This document shows, piece after piece, positions 13,101-29,799 of a stretch of DNA of 64,000 nucleotides. A program made the translations under genes and the position numbers. This stretch comes from Macquaria australasica. Taxonomy: Eukaryota > Chordata > Actinopteri > Centrarchiformes > Percichthyidae. Position 1 is the stretch's first letter; each line of letters opens with the position of its first letter. The stretch lies in the NCBI GenBank assembly GCA_005408345.1, contig SEMN01000144.1:124001-188000 (forward strand), given 5' to 3'. Under the pieces are notes generated by a model. That model was not told the DNA's origin. It searched no databases and was given only the letters and a program-made list of their open reading frames with translations.

Positions 13101-15351
13101 CCAACATTTAAAATTTCTGCCTGGTGACTTATTGTACACTGTGGGCTTCTACGCTAATAAATCATTTTATTAACCAATAACTAAGTCATGAATAGAAACC
13201 TTTGATGGGAATGTGTTAAGTCAGTGGTTCCCAATCGTTTTGGCTTGTGACCCTTTCAAATTAAGCCATGCCTATTTGTTATGGTCTCAGTGTGGACATC
13301 AGCTGTCAACCAGAAAAGTGATTTTTCTTTCTCAGATTGTATCATTTGAAGGATTTTTTTGGCTTAAAGGGGTGAAAGTATTTCACAAGGAAAAAGCAGA
13401 AATTAGAGACAAGTCAGAAAAAAAGAAACATTTATCATTTATGAGAAAGAAATTTCTTTATCCCTCTAATCATTTTGTGACTCCTCAGAGTTATTCTGGG
13501 ACCCTTTTTTGGGGCCCCAACCCACAGCTTGGAAACCACAGTCTACTATCTACTGAGCCATCCAAAAATAAAATAGGAGCAGAGGAGCTTCGCTGTACCT
13601 GGTGAACAGCACCGAGCACCTCAGCCGTGTTGGAGATTCGCTCCACAGTCCCACCGAGGATGTCCAGAGACAGCTCCAGCCTCTGCAGGATCTTACTGCG
13701 CTTACTGTCCAGACACAGGCCCTTCAGTGTCTGAAAACACACACAAACACACATGTGTACCTGCTCTCTGGTGGTGTCATCAAGGCTCATTTCAGATCAC
13801 CTGTCGTTTACTGCACCTCCAGGGTCTCCCTGCCTCTGGTCAGCTCCAGCTGGATGTTCTCCTCAGCCAGGTTGCGGGCGTGCTCCTCCGCCTGCAGCCT
13901 CTGCTTCAGGGTGTACTGATCACAGCGGAAGGCCAGGGCGATCTGAGAGAAGGCAGTCTGCAGGCGAGAGCAATATCATTTTTTTCACTCAGGTTTTCAA
14001 TTCACTCTTACATTTCAGATCCTTAGTGCTGAAGAGAAACTATATTTCATTTGGTTGCATTTTTTATGGTTATAATGATAATAAAACTTGAAGACTAATC
14101 AACTTCAACTTAACATAACTTAACTCTGTCATGTAAATGTGCCAGATCTAACCAAATAAATACATTTTCATCTGCTTGTTGTAATCGTTCATCCTGTTTA
14201 TACTGGTCTAATGCACTTCCAGTGTAAGTGATGGGGACAAAGTCTATCTGAAGCTTACATGAGGCTTCAGCCATTATGTTTCTCTGTTGAGTTGCAATGG
14301 AAGGATAGTAACAAAAAGACAGCAACTTTGGAAGATATCCACATGATTTTTCTAACGCAAACTGCTGCAGCCTCATATCAGCTTCAGATAAATCTTTTGA
14401 ATACATTTTTGCACAGAAGGACGACTGTGGATTTTGGCCCCCATCACTTAGGAAGGGCCAGTAACAGAATCAGAATCAGCTTTATTGGCCAGGTATGCGC
14501 ACACAGACAAGGAATTTGACTCTGGTTTTTCATTGCTCTCAATGTACACAGAAATACAGACATACATACAGCTAAAAACAAGGACAACAAGCTCGACATG
14601 GAAAACATAAATGTTAAACTACTACGTACAGATACAGGAGGAATGATTATAACAAGCAAAACCTGTTCCACTTGAAAGATTGTGAACCTATCCTTTAAAA
14701 GCAATATATGCAGGCACAATGAGCAAATAATGCACACATGTAACACATGAAGCACACAGAAACGCTCACATAGGCCAATCCAAAGAGGAAAAATTGTTGA
14801 ATTAGCTTAACCACATGGAATCTGTGGTATATTATGGTGAATGAGAAGTGGGTGATCTTACCTCCAAATCTTTCTCTGACATCTCCACACTGTCAGAAAA
14901 CAAGACAATTGAAAGCTTAATGACAAGTCCAATTAAATAATGTTAAATATACTCTGACAGTCTGTATGGCAGATAAATAGTACAGCGTGTCACCTGTTGA
15001 GGCCTACGTGGTCTACGATGGACAGCTCGTTCCAGCTTGTGACTGGCATCTCCTCTTGACTGGTTTCTGTTGTAGATAAGAAGAGACAACCCAGCTTAAA
15101 TTTAGAGCCATGATGCTGGTTGCTGAACTTTTTTATGAACGTTTTATGGCTGTTACCTTCCTCACTGTCCTCGCTGCCCAGCATGGTGGAAGGACAGTAG
15201 CCGCTTGTCTCTGCATCAGGCTGAAATTAGTTCAGAAACATGACCTCTGTCACTGAGCGAGACAATCCAAAGAATACAAAGCGTTTATCAGCGTTAACAG
15301 GAGCAGGTGGGACAGCTGGTAGATTATTTGACTCACCTCAGCATCCATCAT
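10119..15351 (-). CDS. irag2: IRAG/LRMP-family protein (MRVI1 domain) with C-terminal membrane anchor
   Basis: Exons in transcript order: 15351-15337, 15220-15157, 15066-14994, 14889-14862, 13957-13817, 13730-13599, 11979-11853, 11760-11720, 11612-11562, 11469-11321, 10449-10336 and 10251-10119. Phases agree at every junction and give 355 residues. The start MMDAE is the first ATG; a second ATG follows at once. Residues about 45-205 carry the family's coiled-coil block (ELSIVDHVGLNSVEMSEKD, AFRCDQYTLKQRLQAEEHAR, AEVLGAVHQEARMSRAVEL), then GRRRVSVSLIP and a basic Ser/Lys-rich region. The last exon is hydrophobic from about residue 330 (WALLCTYLLVLFCVIALTYF) and ends EAS, a tail anchor with almost no lumenal part. 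Relatives are ER or nuclear-envelope proteins that bind inositol trisphosphate receptors (IRAG1 is a cGMP-kinase substrate; LRMP/JAW1 is lymphoid). The symbol is tentative: irag1, irag2 or a fish paralogue are all possible. It is much shorter than mammalian members because it lacks their long N-terminus. It is convergent with inava. Confidence 0.75.
11008..11221 (-). other. Alternative terminal exon or cassette of the IRAG-like gene
   Basis: A clear acceptor (TGTTTCCAG, exon starting at 11221) lies between the exon ending at 11321 and the exon starting at 10449. Joined in phase 2 it reads RPLDPDEAPSEAPPAHL onward to a stop at 11008-11010, giving about 344 residues with no membrane segment. 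A second frame of the same DNA, Ser-rich (SRRSSVRSSTCSSFSAAL), also stays open but needs another upstream donor. A donor-like AAAAC/GTACGG inside it would leave phase 2 and allow it to be a cassette ahead of 10449. Which use is real cannot be told from sequence. Confidence 0.45.
12080..12600 (+). mobile_element. 3' remnant of a non-LTR retrotransposon (LINE)
   Basis: The reading frame at 12107-12430 gives the C-terminal tail of a fish LINE polyprotein (LLPSYLRIYIPQKS, FKYAAPSSWNQLQNHLNL, LDAFKVILNDLEAG). It is followed by a typical 3' end, GCTGCCTGTCTTGGCCAGGA and GGTTAAATAAAAATA. No reverse transcriptase palm motifs remain, so it is 5'-truncated. It lies in an intron of the IRAG-like gene, on the opposite strand. 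Confidence 0.75.
13222..13541. repeat. Short hAT-like repeat with GGTTCCCAA ends
   Basis: The left end CAGTGGTTCCCAATCGTTTT and the right end CAGCTTGGAAACCACAG are imperfect inverted repeats. Similar left ends occur at 23338 and 44627. No protein is encoded. It lies just downstream (transcript sense) of the exon at 13730-13599. Confidence 0.55.
14459..14545. repeat. Dispersed-repeat tail (CAGCTTTATTGGCC type)
   Basis: AGAATCAGAATCAGCTTTAT followed by TGGCCAGGTATGCG and CAAGGAATTTGACTCTGG is a wording I recognise from many teleost interspersed repeats. Only this short piece is recognisable. It lies in an intron of the IRAG-like gene. Confidence 0.5.
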
Positions 15352-16012
15352 GTCTTCACAAGAATAATCCAAATGTCTTACTCAGGTTTAAACCAGATTA
15401 AATTATTCAAATCCTCTTCACAGTCAACATTGGATTTTTTATTGTTGCTGAAAACACAAATACTTTCTCATAGATTCCTGTACGCGTTTGGCTCATTTCT
15501 CCCTCGGCCTTTCTCCTGTACTGAGAACAGATAATCCTATTACGAGATCCACAGTCAGACCTGAGCAGGATGTCTGCCCCAAGAGGCTCATGGGTAGCTA
15601 TGGCTGTACCTGTTGCTGTGTTTTTATCTTTAGTAAATAAATGCTGGTGTTGTCCCAGGTGATGAATCAACCATGAATTCAGTTCCACTGTTTTTTTTTA
15701 CTGATTTAAAACACTCACTACTATATTCTGTAAGGCATAACAGTGTTGTCAGCGTCGTCGGAACAGGTCCCATTATCATCAGCAGGCTTATTACTTATCT
15801 TTCCCCAAAATATCCACTTTATCATTTTGAGCTCAATATTAGACCTGCTATAGGACATCCCAGACCATTCACAAGTCACAAGTTTGATTCCTTTCAGAAC
15901 CAGCTCCAGAGTTGTCGAATTATTACAATTTGAGGGATTATTCTGTATTAAGAGCATGGAGGGAACACCACATGGCTGATGTAAACATCTAAGATGCCAA
16001 ATGCCACTGAAG

Positions 16013-16456
16013 TAGGGCTGGGCGGATCGATCCATACTACCAAGTCTTGTTTTGAGTATCAATACCGGGATTGTGCCAGTTGTACTTTTTTTGTTCCTAC
16101 ATGGGTCTCTGTAGTCAATGCACCTCTGTATACTAACCCTATTTGTAATGTTAAACTGTGCAGCAATCATCTCATTAGTTCAGAGAATTCACACATTTGT
16201 TTACCATTAAAAGCAGTCCTGCATTTTATCATGCATGTGATTTAATTATTACAGAAAATAGAACAAATAAAAGCCTTTAGTTTGGGAAATTATTCATTAG
16301 TAAATATGTTCAAAAGCAGCCCATTAAGAATGCATTCACCTCATAAGTCTTGACACATTTCTTTCTCCTACATATTACATTAGCTGCTTTGATTAATAAA
16401 AAGCATCAATATAAGTGACCGAAACTAAATGTTGTGGGATCGCGCACCCCTACACA
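16013..16456. repeat. TIR-type repeat upstream of the IRAG-like gene
   Basis: The left edge (TAGGGCTGGGCGGATCGATC) and the right edge (GGGATCGCGCACCCCTACA) are imperfect inverted repeats. The interior is noncoding. A 149-codon antisense frame crosses its boundary and is not a gene. The rest of 15352-16945 shows nothing recognisable; it should contain the IRAG-like promoter. Confidence 0.5.
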
Positions 16457-16945
16457 TCTGTAACACATCAGGATGAATGCATCAGCAGGCATCAACATAT
16501 CGACTTGTCAGAGCACATTCACTGTTAAGAAATAGTTTAAATAGAAATTAGTTTTCCAAGGGACATAAGGGTTATATTTTGTTTTTATACCTCTCCTTTT
16601 GTCCCCATGTAATATTCAGTGTTTTTCTATCGTTTCTTATAAAAAGGTCAAATTTCTACCCTAAAAATAAAAAGAGAGAAGTATCCAAGGGTTGTCACTG
16701 ACAGCGCAACAGTGTTCCATTAATTAAATAAGTTATCTTTACTATGAACCAAGATAATTGCATTACTGAGTATAGTGTTATGTACTGGTTAGGTCACAGT
16801 TGAAAATTCTTTGCAAATACTCTAAACTCAAAATATTGAGATGTCCATGACCATTAAGTTCTAAATAAAAGCTATGAAAACCCAAATTTCAGTGTCACAA
16901 AAAAGAAAAACACCCAAAACAGTCAACTCTGGAGCATGTCCACAT

Positions 16946-16951
16946 TTTATT
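16946..16951 (-). promoter_or_regulatory. rpl10a: Polyadenylation signal of rpl10a
   Basis: AATAAA on the minus strand lies 18-23 bases after the stop codon. The very short 3' UTR is usual for a ribosomal protein gene. Confidence 0.85.
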
Positions 16952-16968
16952 AATAGAAAAGCTGTCAT

Positions 16969-19011
16969 TTAGTAGAGGCGTTGGGGTTTGCCCATGGTGC
17001 TCTTGATGTAGAGGGCACGCACGTTCTGCCAGTTCTTCTTCAGCAGAGACACCAGGAAGTTGACAGCCAGGTGGATGTTGTACACAAGCTCATCCTCGGT
17101 CATCTTCACGTGTCCCACAGCTACAGCCAGACAGAGCACCTACGGCACAAAGTGAAGAGCAACATATTGTTCAGTAATCAAATTATTCAATATAACCTCT
17201 GTGTTTACAACAGATAATTAAAACTGGAAAATAAGTCAGTAACATCAACCAGTAAAGTGGCATAATGTTTTCAAATTTGAGTGCTGCTTAGCGTACCTTC
17301 TTCATCTGGAATTTGATGGTGGATTTGACCTCGTCCACCTTGGTATTCATGTTCTCGTTGTGGGTGAGCAGGGAGGGGAACTTGCCAGCCTTGTTCAGCC
17401 CAGGGCCCAGGATACGAGGGATCTGCTTGATCAGAGACTCAGAGGCCAGGAAGGCATCGTACTTCTTGGCTAGAAGGGAGCAGTAAGAAACGAGATCAAT
17501 TTTTAAAAAGGCCCGTCGGACTACAGTCGCCACAAATCAGGTGTCTTCGTGGGTCATGATGCCAACTTCGTACCGAGCTTCTTGACCAGCTTCTTGTTCT
17601 TGTTGAGCTTCTTGAGAGCCTCGATGTCCATGTGTGGCAGTTCAGCAGCTTTAGCCTCGTCACAGTGCTGCTGGTCTCCCAGGACGCAGACGGAGAACTT
17701 GGGCCTGGGGAGAGTCTTCAGCCTGCATATTAACACAGCAGTTAGAGACACTGCTCACGACCCCACGTCAAACCCCAGGGGCCATCAGTTGGAAGTAAGG
17801 CAGGGTATGGTTGAGAGAAAACTTGGGTGTATTCAACTCGTTCTGTAAATCAACTGGAAAAACATTTAACCACAACAATTATTTGTGATGAAAAATGTTA
17901 ACTTCTCTAAAATATCCAATTTATGGTCAGACATTAAAACTCAAATACTCTGCCATCCCCAAATGACACCTTCGTGATTTAACAGTGCAACAGAAAAATT
18001 CTTACCCATACCACCACCGTGGCCGGTGTCCAGCTGACCTCTTTGGTAACGTAATGTAAATTGGTCGGCTTGAGGACATGAACTTAAAAAGCTCAGCCAC
18101 TCAAAACCTCCCCTCATGTTTTAAGACCCAGGGTAGGGGTCCGCCTGCTTCGCCTTCACCAGCCAAGGCTGGGTCAGCTCAGTCAGACTACCCAGAGTAC
18201 TTTTCCATGTCTGCCCCTGGCCTGTCTGGACTTCTGTTTTAGTTTTTTTGTTTAAGAGATTTCTGTAACTGCTTGCCACATAACGGGCTGCTTTAATCCT
18301 CAGACAGGGCTGGAAGCACACAGGGAAAAGGTTGGGTGAAACAGTAAAAGGTCGAACCTGACGGTGCCGGAGAAACGCTTGTCCTTCTGGGGATCATAGT
18401 TTTTCAAGCTGATCTGCAGCTCCACCGACTCCACAAACCTACAGACAGACACCAAGTTGCATTATGAGATCCCATTCCTTCATTTTACTTCAAGGCCCGA
18501 GGCTCGTATGAACATACTTCCTTGGCTTGGCCACAGAGTTCTGCAGGACCTCCTTTACAGCTTCGTACAACGTATCCCTGGATACCTTACTGTAACATAA
18601 AAACATCAGATAACGTGTTATAGCGAATACAATCAGTGAAATACCTCAATAACCCCAGCCCCTTCCGTTAGTCTACGGCAGGGACGAAACAATCATAAAA
18701 TAGCTGCAGAGACCGGAAAGATGCATTTAAATATTATCTGGAAGGGTTTATGTACATATCCGATGCTGGATTGTTTACTAAAACACGCTTTAAATCTGTG
18801 GATGAAGGTGGATTACATCTAAAATTTAGCGAGGCGGATGAACACCGGCCGACGAACCGGTCCTGAAGAACTGTACTAAATAACACACCTGCCGCATTAG
18901 ATAAGACCACTAAAGGCTTAGTAGACCAATACAACTCCGTGTATATGTGTATATATATGTAAAAACTGTTCATTTCTCGACATTTATTCGTTAAGTTGGG
19001 TCTAACCTCAT
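16969..19011 (-). CDS. rpl10a: 60S ribosomal protein L10a (uL1)
   Basis: Exons in transcript order: 19011-19007, 18589-18518, 18438-18358, 17722-17574, 17469-17297 and 17139-16969. Together they give an uninterrupted 216 residues. The first coding exon holds only ATG AG, a layout common in ribosomal protein genes. The sequence is recognisable throughout as uL1: SKVSRDTLYEAVKEVL, FSGTVRLKTLPRPKFSVCV, PRILGPGLNKAGKFP and the C-terminus GKPQRLY. uL1 forms the L1 stalk of the large subunit and helps release deacylated tRNA from the E site. Expression should be constitutive and growth-controlled, since a pyrimidine-rich TOP-like start lies upstream. No snoRNA was recognised in its introns, though I could not search for one. 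Confidence 0.98.
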
Positions 19012-19043
19012 TTTAGCGGCTCGTCCCTCTCGCCGTGCTGCGA

Positions 19044-19121
19044 TGAAAAGGAAGTACGGCGGGAAGTTACGCAAAATAAGGGCGGCCTTCTCGTGACGTC
19101 GTCAAAGAAAAGCGCATGCGC
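19044..19121 (-). promoter_or_regulatory. rpl10a: rpl10a core promoter: TOP-like start plus NRF1 and CRE-type sites
   Basis: On the minus strand CTTCCTTTTC (19053-19044) is a terminal-oligopyrimidine start about 35 bases before the ATG. Behind it lie GACGTCA-type (19094-19100) and the perfect NRF1 palindrome GCGCATGCGC (19112-19121). The TOP tract fits mTOR-controlled translation. The site functions are inferred from motif identity. Confidence 0.65.
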
Positions 19122-19472
19122 CGTTGTTTTATTTATTTATTTTTTTACTACACACATGGATTCTAAAATATAAAAATAATGACTTTTTATAATATTATTT
19201 AACCGTGTCGCTTATTTAGTATTTGTAATTCGCTTCTTAAAAAATACATAATTGCTGTCTGAATAGTATTTTATGACTATATATGAGCGCTGTGCTCAGT
19301 TTAGGAAAGATAAATTGTCAAAAAGGAGTTGAAGACTATTGACTAAATGTAAAGACTCCCAATAATACAAAGTTTAAAGGTACTGTCTTTTTGTATATAT
19401 AAAAAATAATACATATATACATACATATAAAAATACTCTCTTATAGGCATTCAAAATCTTAAAGAACAGCAC

Positions 19473-19835
19473 AGAAGTATTATCAGATAAATGTACTTAA
19501 AGTATTAAAAGTACTCATGCAGCAGAATGGCTTCTGTCAGTGTTGTATAATTATATACAGTACACACAGTATGTCTTAACATGTAAGCAGCATTTTAGTG
19601 GCGGTAGAGATCATTCCTATTACTTTATATAGTGTTGGGCAGTATCATCTACCACCATGCATCATATTTTACAAGCTGATCATATTTTGTATGTAAAATC
19701 TGAATCTGCAGGGTAACTAGTCACTAGCTCTCAAATAATTGTAGTGGAGTAAAAAGCACAATATTTCCCTTTGAAACATAGTGAAGTAGAAGTTTGAGGA
19801 ACACTAAATGGAAATATTCAGGTAAAGTACATCAA
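19473..19835. repeat. Copy of the CAGTGGTG-family element, worn
   Basis: The wording parallels 6251-6754 (AAAGTACTCATGCAGCAGAATGG, AATCTGAATCTGCAGGGTAACT, GTAGTGGAGTAAAAAGCACA). The ends are no longer clear. It fills most of the spacer between the rpl10a promoter and the fance 3' end. Confidence 0.6.
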
Positions 19836-19911
19836 AATTGTATTCAAGTAGAAAAACAAGGGAGGGGTGTTTCATTTTCAAGTCAAAATATTGCCAAGAA
19901 GTAGCCAAGAA

Positions 19912-19917
19912 TTTATT
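19912..19917 (-). promoter_or_regulatory. fance: Polyadenylation signal of fance
   Basis: AATAAA on the minus strand lies 40 bases after the fance stop codon at 19957. Confidence 0.7.
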
Positions 19918-19956
19918 TAAACAGGTTTATTAACATGCACTAGGCCAGAAGAAACA

Positions 19957-22900
19957 TCATGCGTGTGTGATTCTTTTCAAAGCAGCTTGGAGAGACTTTT
20001 TCAGGAAGGTCTCATTTAACATCAGGCAAGCGCACAGGGAGTGTCTGTGTGCAGCAGTCACCTGGAAAAACAGATTAACACATATGCAGAAAGATTACAA
20101 ATACTATTTCATCCACTGTTCAGCCATTACGCATGATATAGGTTTACAAACTTACACGACTGCTATATTTTGTGAGGACTGTTAGCATCATTTTTGCAAA
20201 CTTCACAGACTTTGTGAATTGAGGACCCTGGCTGACGAGCTGTTCGGTCATCTGTGTGAACAGTTCTTCACTCAAGTCAGGCTGAAAAAACAAACAAAAA
20301 ACGAGCAACTCAATAACAATGCATATTATGACTAAGTGGTCTTGCAGCGCTTGTCCCACATTACCTTGGAGTCTAGCAAGCTGTGGATAATGGAGAGCAC
20401 CGCCTCACTCCACACTATTTTGAATGTCATTCTGGGGGAAAGGTAAAAGACTACATCAACAAACAACTAATAACCATATGAGTCTATCATTATTTTGTGC
20501 TTCTTTGACTTGTTACAGCTGTTACAAGTAGACACAAAACTGAAATGTTTTATCTTACTGAAGTACCAGCAGCCTGTAATGGGAATCCAGGCAGCCCTCT
20601 ATCAGTCTGTTCAGCAGCTCAGCCTGTGGATTCCCTGAAAAAAAAACAAGGTTCAAAATAGAGGATCAATTAAGGGGGCCAAGAGGTGAGGAACAAGGTC
20701 CTGGCTCAGCCCTTCATAACATCAAAGCATCTGTCCTGTTTATGTGTATTTGAACCAGGACACTGAATCTGTGCCAGCTCCAGGGCTGATGCTCTGTAAC
20801 TAACTGACTCTGACCCCCCCTGTGATACACAGTGTAAATAAATGATTACTGTGCTCAGTCGTAGCTCAACCCTTTCCTCACCTATGTTGTTGTCCTCTAG
20901 AACTGGTCCGATTAGAGCGTGGCACATTGGTCTGGGACAGCGGCTACACAGTGCTGTCGCTGCAGTGACTAGACATCTGGAGGCCGGTTCTGACAGGGAC
21001 AGGACCTGCAGGTATGGTTAGATGATATTCTGTCAGTATCAAACACAGCGACACATGTTGCATCCTTTGCATAGTCAGTGATGTACCTTCTCCAGCAGGA
21101 GGCTCTTGATGAGTGTTGCTGCTGTGCTGTAGCTGAGGTCAAGAGAGGGAGCCAGAATACTGCTGCACAGTTTAGGAAGTTGCTGCTCCGGTAAGTCGGG
21201 CAAACTCAGCATTCTACAGAACACCTCCACCTAAACAGGAAAGGTAGAGATGTGACATTGGTCCTTTCACATCTCATCAGCAAGCAAATGTATAATATGT
21301 GTAGTTAAGTAAAGCTTCTTGATTGGTCAAAAGGGTTTTCCTCCTGTGCTGAGTGTAGCCAGTGGTAAGTACGGTGGTCGTTAATATTCTGTCTGTTTCT
21401 CCACTTTATTTCTCACATTAGAACTACTATACATTCAGTGACACCTGTACAATGGAATACTATAGCTCTGAAATACTTACTACCTTTGTTCAATTTTTGT
21501 CGTTGATTCAACTCAATTATAATTTCTGAGCCTGTATTTGTATTGGCGTTGTGTTGCAGTACATTGAAAGATGTATCCAATATTTTGTTTCTCCAAATAC
21601 AACAATGGGGTGGATAAAATATTACAAACACCTTTAAATATAGTGCAATTCACAGTAAACACTTACAGAAGTGTTAATGCAGGGGTAAAACATTTTTAAA
21701 AAAAAGTCAGCTATGAAATTCTGAGGACATACTTGGCCGGGGTCACACTCGTTCAGCACTTTGAACACATCCATGGAGCTCTGGTCCCACTGCAAACAGA
21801 CAATAATAGTAATTATAGTAATACCAAATGTCACTCTCTGTCTGTGCTAACTGTGCTGGCTAGAAGAAAGAAAACATTTCTTCTTACCTCTGTCTGACTT
21901 TCCAGTAGTTCTTTTATTTGAAGAACAGAGACCTAAATAAAAAATAAAAATAAAAAAATAGACAAAGTTTAGTTATTTCAACTGCAACCTGTGTGATAAA
22001 AATAAATAAAATGGTCCTATTTGTACATTTGATTGGATCACTGTGGAAGGTATACAATCATTTGAAAATTCAGTTCTTTAATAATTAAAGAAATCAAATT
22101 AGTAAAATTGTGAAAATGGATGAGACAGGACAGATAAAGCCTGTCCTGCCTTTCAGTGTCTCTTTACCGTTACATGTTCAGGCAGGGCATCACACGGACC
22201 GTCTGGTGCTGGCTGCAGTTCTTCAGCAGGAGTTTCTGCTGGAGCATCACTTTCTAATATCTCTTCTTTTGCGCTCTGTTCTTCAGCATCGAGACACTCG
22301 CTACCACAGACATCCATCTTTATCCGTTTACTCTGCTGTCCTGTTCCCTCACCATCTGAGTCCAGAGTGACAAAGCTGCCCTTCCTTTTCCTTTTCCTTT
22401 GTGTCCCCAGCTCTGATAAACCACATGCACTCTGAGATTCAGATTCCACTGTTTGACCGCTGAAGCACTTGGCCCATCCTCCAGTCTCACCAAAACCAGC
22501 CAAACGCTGCGACAGCTCCTCGAGTCTCTGGCGGCACAGTGGAGTGTACAGAGGCTCCTCATTGTGGGCCCCCAGGTTTCTTTCCAGCTGTGTGACCAGA
22601 GCAGTGACCCAGGGGCTTGGATGAGGGTCCTGGCCAAGGCATGTGAGCAAGTGGAGCACAGCGGTACGAGGAAGGACCGAGTGGACCAGATAGATGAAGG
22701 ACAGCAGGTTTTGTTTGAATAATGCTGGAAACAGGCACACCAGGGGTTTACTAGAATAGGTGAGGAAAAAATGGATGTGAGGTATATGACGTAACATGGC
22801 AGTTGATGTCAAGTATGTCTCAGGTTAGCACTTATGGACTTAATAGCTGAAGATGATCATTTTAAGGTTTTAAGCAGAAGTCAATGGGGTGATGTGTTGT

Positions 22901-24311
22901 AGTTTAAAGCACAATCGGCAATCCAGATGTCAAGGAAAACCCCTATATTAAAAATATAAAAACACCAGGTTTAAACCTACTTTAACTCTAAATTTTGACT
23001 TCTCAAACGCAGATGTAACAAACACTAAAAATGCCTTTAATTGTTCTCAGTGCTGGTACTGAGCATACTGGCTCGCTGGCAGTGGCAGAACAAGTATTTA
23101 GATCCTTTAATTGAGTAAAAGTACTAATTCAACATACAACAATGTTAGTCCAGCATTCAAAATCCTCTTTAACTTAAAGAGGTGTTACTTAAATTATCAA
23201 AAGTAAAAGTACTTATTCTGCTGAAAAATGGACCTGCGACTGGTATACTATTATACAGTATATTACATTATTAGATTGTTAATAGTGAAGCGTCATTGTA
23301 GGATGTCCAGGTGGAGTATACAGTAAGGTGGTTTAGTCCAGTGGTTCCTAACCTGGGGGCCAGTCACCTTCCAAAGGATCACAACATACAGAAAATCTGA
23401 GGGGTCGTGAGATTATTAATGGTGTAGTAAAGAAGGAAAAACAAAGTTCTGCTGCACAAATGTGTAATATTTTTGGGGGTATTTTCTCTAATCTTTGCTT
23501 TTTTTTTAATGAAATGTTGCCTAATTTGACCTCTCTGGGTGTCAAACAACTATTGAAATGAGACCATCTGAAAGGTTTTGAGGGGAAAGGTCTCTTTAAT
23601 TGAACTGCTAATGGACATATGAAATGTGACATGGGGGTCCAACTCAGACTGTTCAGTCTATGGTCCAACTATACCGTTTTGTCTGGTTCAAGCTTTAAAT
23701 TTATAAGCTTTTCTTCATATGGTTTTATGCAAAATCTTAATGTGTAGAGTAATTAATATAGCTGTCAAATGTAGCGGAGTAAAAAGTACAATAGTGTCCT
23801 CTTAAATGTAGTGGAGAAGTAGTAGCCTAGTAGTAAAAATAAATAAAATAATGTATATAGTTAAAATTCATTTGGTTTACTTGAACTTCGCATAACAAAT
23901 GATTGCAATATAACATTCAAGGTTCCTGCGCTCAGTTTATCAAGTTTCCATAGCAACATAAACGTCCTAGGAGTGATGTTGCTAGGTTAAGCTCTAGTCC
24001 TCTCTCCAGTGCCCTGTACTACAGACGTTAGACTCTAAACAAACTAAACAAACGTCGTATATATTTTATGGAAAACTAATGCGATGTGCTTTTACTTACA
24101 CCGCTAGTGGCTGTAATTCAGTATCAGGACAGGTTATTTCGTCTTGGCACAACGTCTCTATGAAGTTGGACAGAGACATTTCGGAGCTGGCCCGCTGCTG
24201 CCTGTGGAAGACTCCCAGAGCTCTGTGGACACCGGAGGTTCCGGACAGAAGCGACCGGACCAGCAGTTTCGACTGCCCGTCGAACCGACTCAGACACCTA
24301 CGAGCGTCCAT
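19957..24311 (-). CDS. fance: Fanconi anaemia group E protein
   Basis: Exons in transcript order: 24311-24100, 22750-22168, 21932-21888, 21789-21733, 21230-21087, 21005-20882, 20634-20559, 20431-20365, 20281-20156 and 20061-19957. All phases agree and give 512 residues (human about 536). The N-terminal half has a helical part, then an acidic and basic linker with nuclear-localisation-like RKRKRK near residue 189 and SKRIK. The C-terminal helical-repeat region is the best match to the family, with LTKSVKFAKMMLTVLTKYSSR-like and NETFLKKSLQAALK blocks. FANCE sits in the Fanconi core complex with FANCC and FANCF and brings FANCD2 to the FANCL ubiquitin ligase in crosslink repair. The ATG at 24311 (MDARRCLSRF) was chosen over an in-frame ATG upstream at 24419 because the family begins close to this helix. 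It is followed closely by rpl10a, as in mammals. Confidence 0.95.
23080..23870. repeat. CAGTGGTG-family element interrupted by a GGTTCC-ended repeat
   Basis: The outer element starts GGCAGTGGCAGAACAAGTAT and resumes after 23700 with TGTAGCGGAGTAAAAAGTAC. Between them, from about 23335 to 23665, a different repeat begins CCAGTGGTTCCTAACCTGGG. This is a nested insertion in fance intron 1, so the inner one is younger. Confidence 0.55.
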
Positions 24312-24574
24312 GATCCCGGGTGAAACTTTCCACCATGCCTGCCCGACCAACACATGCATGGAGCAGTCTGCTGCTGCCACCCCGCCAGATTTGGTGACGT
24401 TTCTTCTTCGCGAGTGCAATGTTCACTACATTTGTTCCACACACCGCCACCTAGTGGTAAGAGCTATAGACCATCATCTCAAACTGCAAACTCAGTCTTC
24501 ACCTGTCTTTAAACAGCAAGAGTGTCAGAGTAACACGACACACCTTTTCAGTGAGACAATGTGTGAAGCAATGT

Positions 24575-24580
24575 TTTATT
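24575..24580 (-). promoter_or_regulatory. Polyadenylation signal of the makorin gene
   Basis: AATAAA on the minus strand lies about 720 bases after the makorin stop codon. That puts the transcript end about 250 bases upstream of the fance start codon, so the fance promoter must fit in that gap. Bases 24581-25298 are makorin 3' UTR without other features. Confidence 0.65.
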
Positions 24581-25298
24581 TTCTGTGTACAAGTACAACT
24601 TGTTTAAAAGAAATAAAATCTTAACATTTTATGTTCTTGCCAAAACTAGAAAAAAGGGTGACTCATGACTACCACTTGACAGGTATCAGTAGTGAACATT
24701 AGCAAGAATGAGAAGTGGAACAGGATACTTTTTAACTATACACAATTAAAAACTACCATCCACACAACACTTTAAAATATGACAATGGTGCAAATTGCAA
24801 GGACAGAAGTCAGAATTGAGCACTCAAAATTAACAATCTGCTACATGTTTGAAACACTATGGCCACAGGAGGGTGAAATAAATCCAAATAGAAGGCCACA
24901 GATTAACCACAAGATCATTAGAAATTAAAGCTGTGTCCCATCTGAGGTGCTTACTTCTACTTCTAAAGCAGGGGCAACAAACCATGTGCTGTGAGGAGCC
25001 AAGTGTTCTCATTTCCAAACAGACTGTAGAAGGTGATTTCACAGGTTAGTTCCTCTCTGGTTGAAGGAGGGCTAGTCAGTAAAATCACCTGCTCTAGTCT
25101 GACTTATTTAAAAACCTGAACACACTCGGCCCTCCATGGAGCATGGTTGATATCCCTGATACTGAACATGGCTACTTAAGAAGATGTTTCAATACCGACG
25201 GAAGACTCAAAACTCAGCCATGTGTTCTTCTGGGGCCCAATTTCACAATCAAGACCCCATTCAGTGGTTTTGGGCACTGACAAAAATAATGAAGAAAC

Positions 25299-29799
<4,501 letters not shown>

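Noticed and set aside
15721..16170. Minus-strand frame of 149 codons
   Set aside because: It runs across the edge of a TIR-type repeat and has no domain-like composition, so it is a chance frame.
22320..22637. Second minus-strand frame of 105 codons within fance exon 2
   Set aside because: Out-of-frame shadow of the fance exon, whose frame is fixed by splice phases and family motifs.
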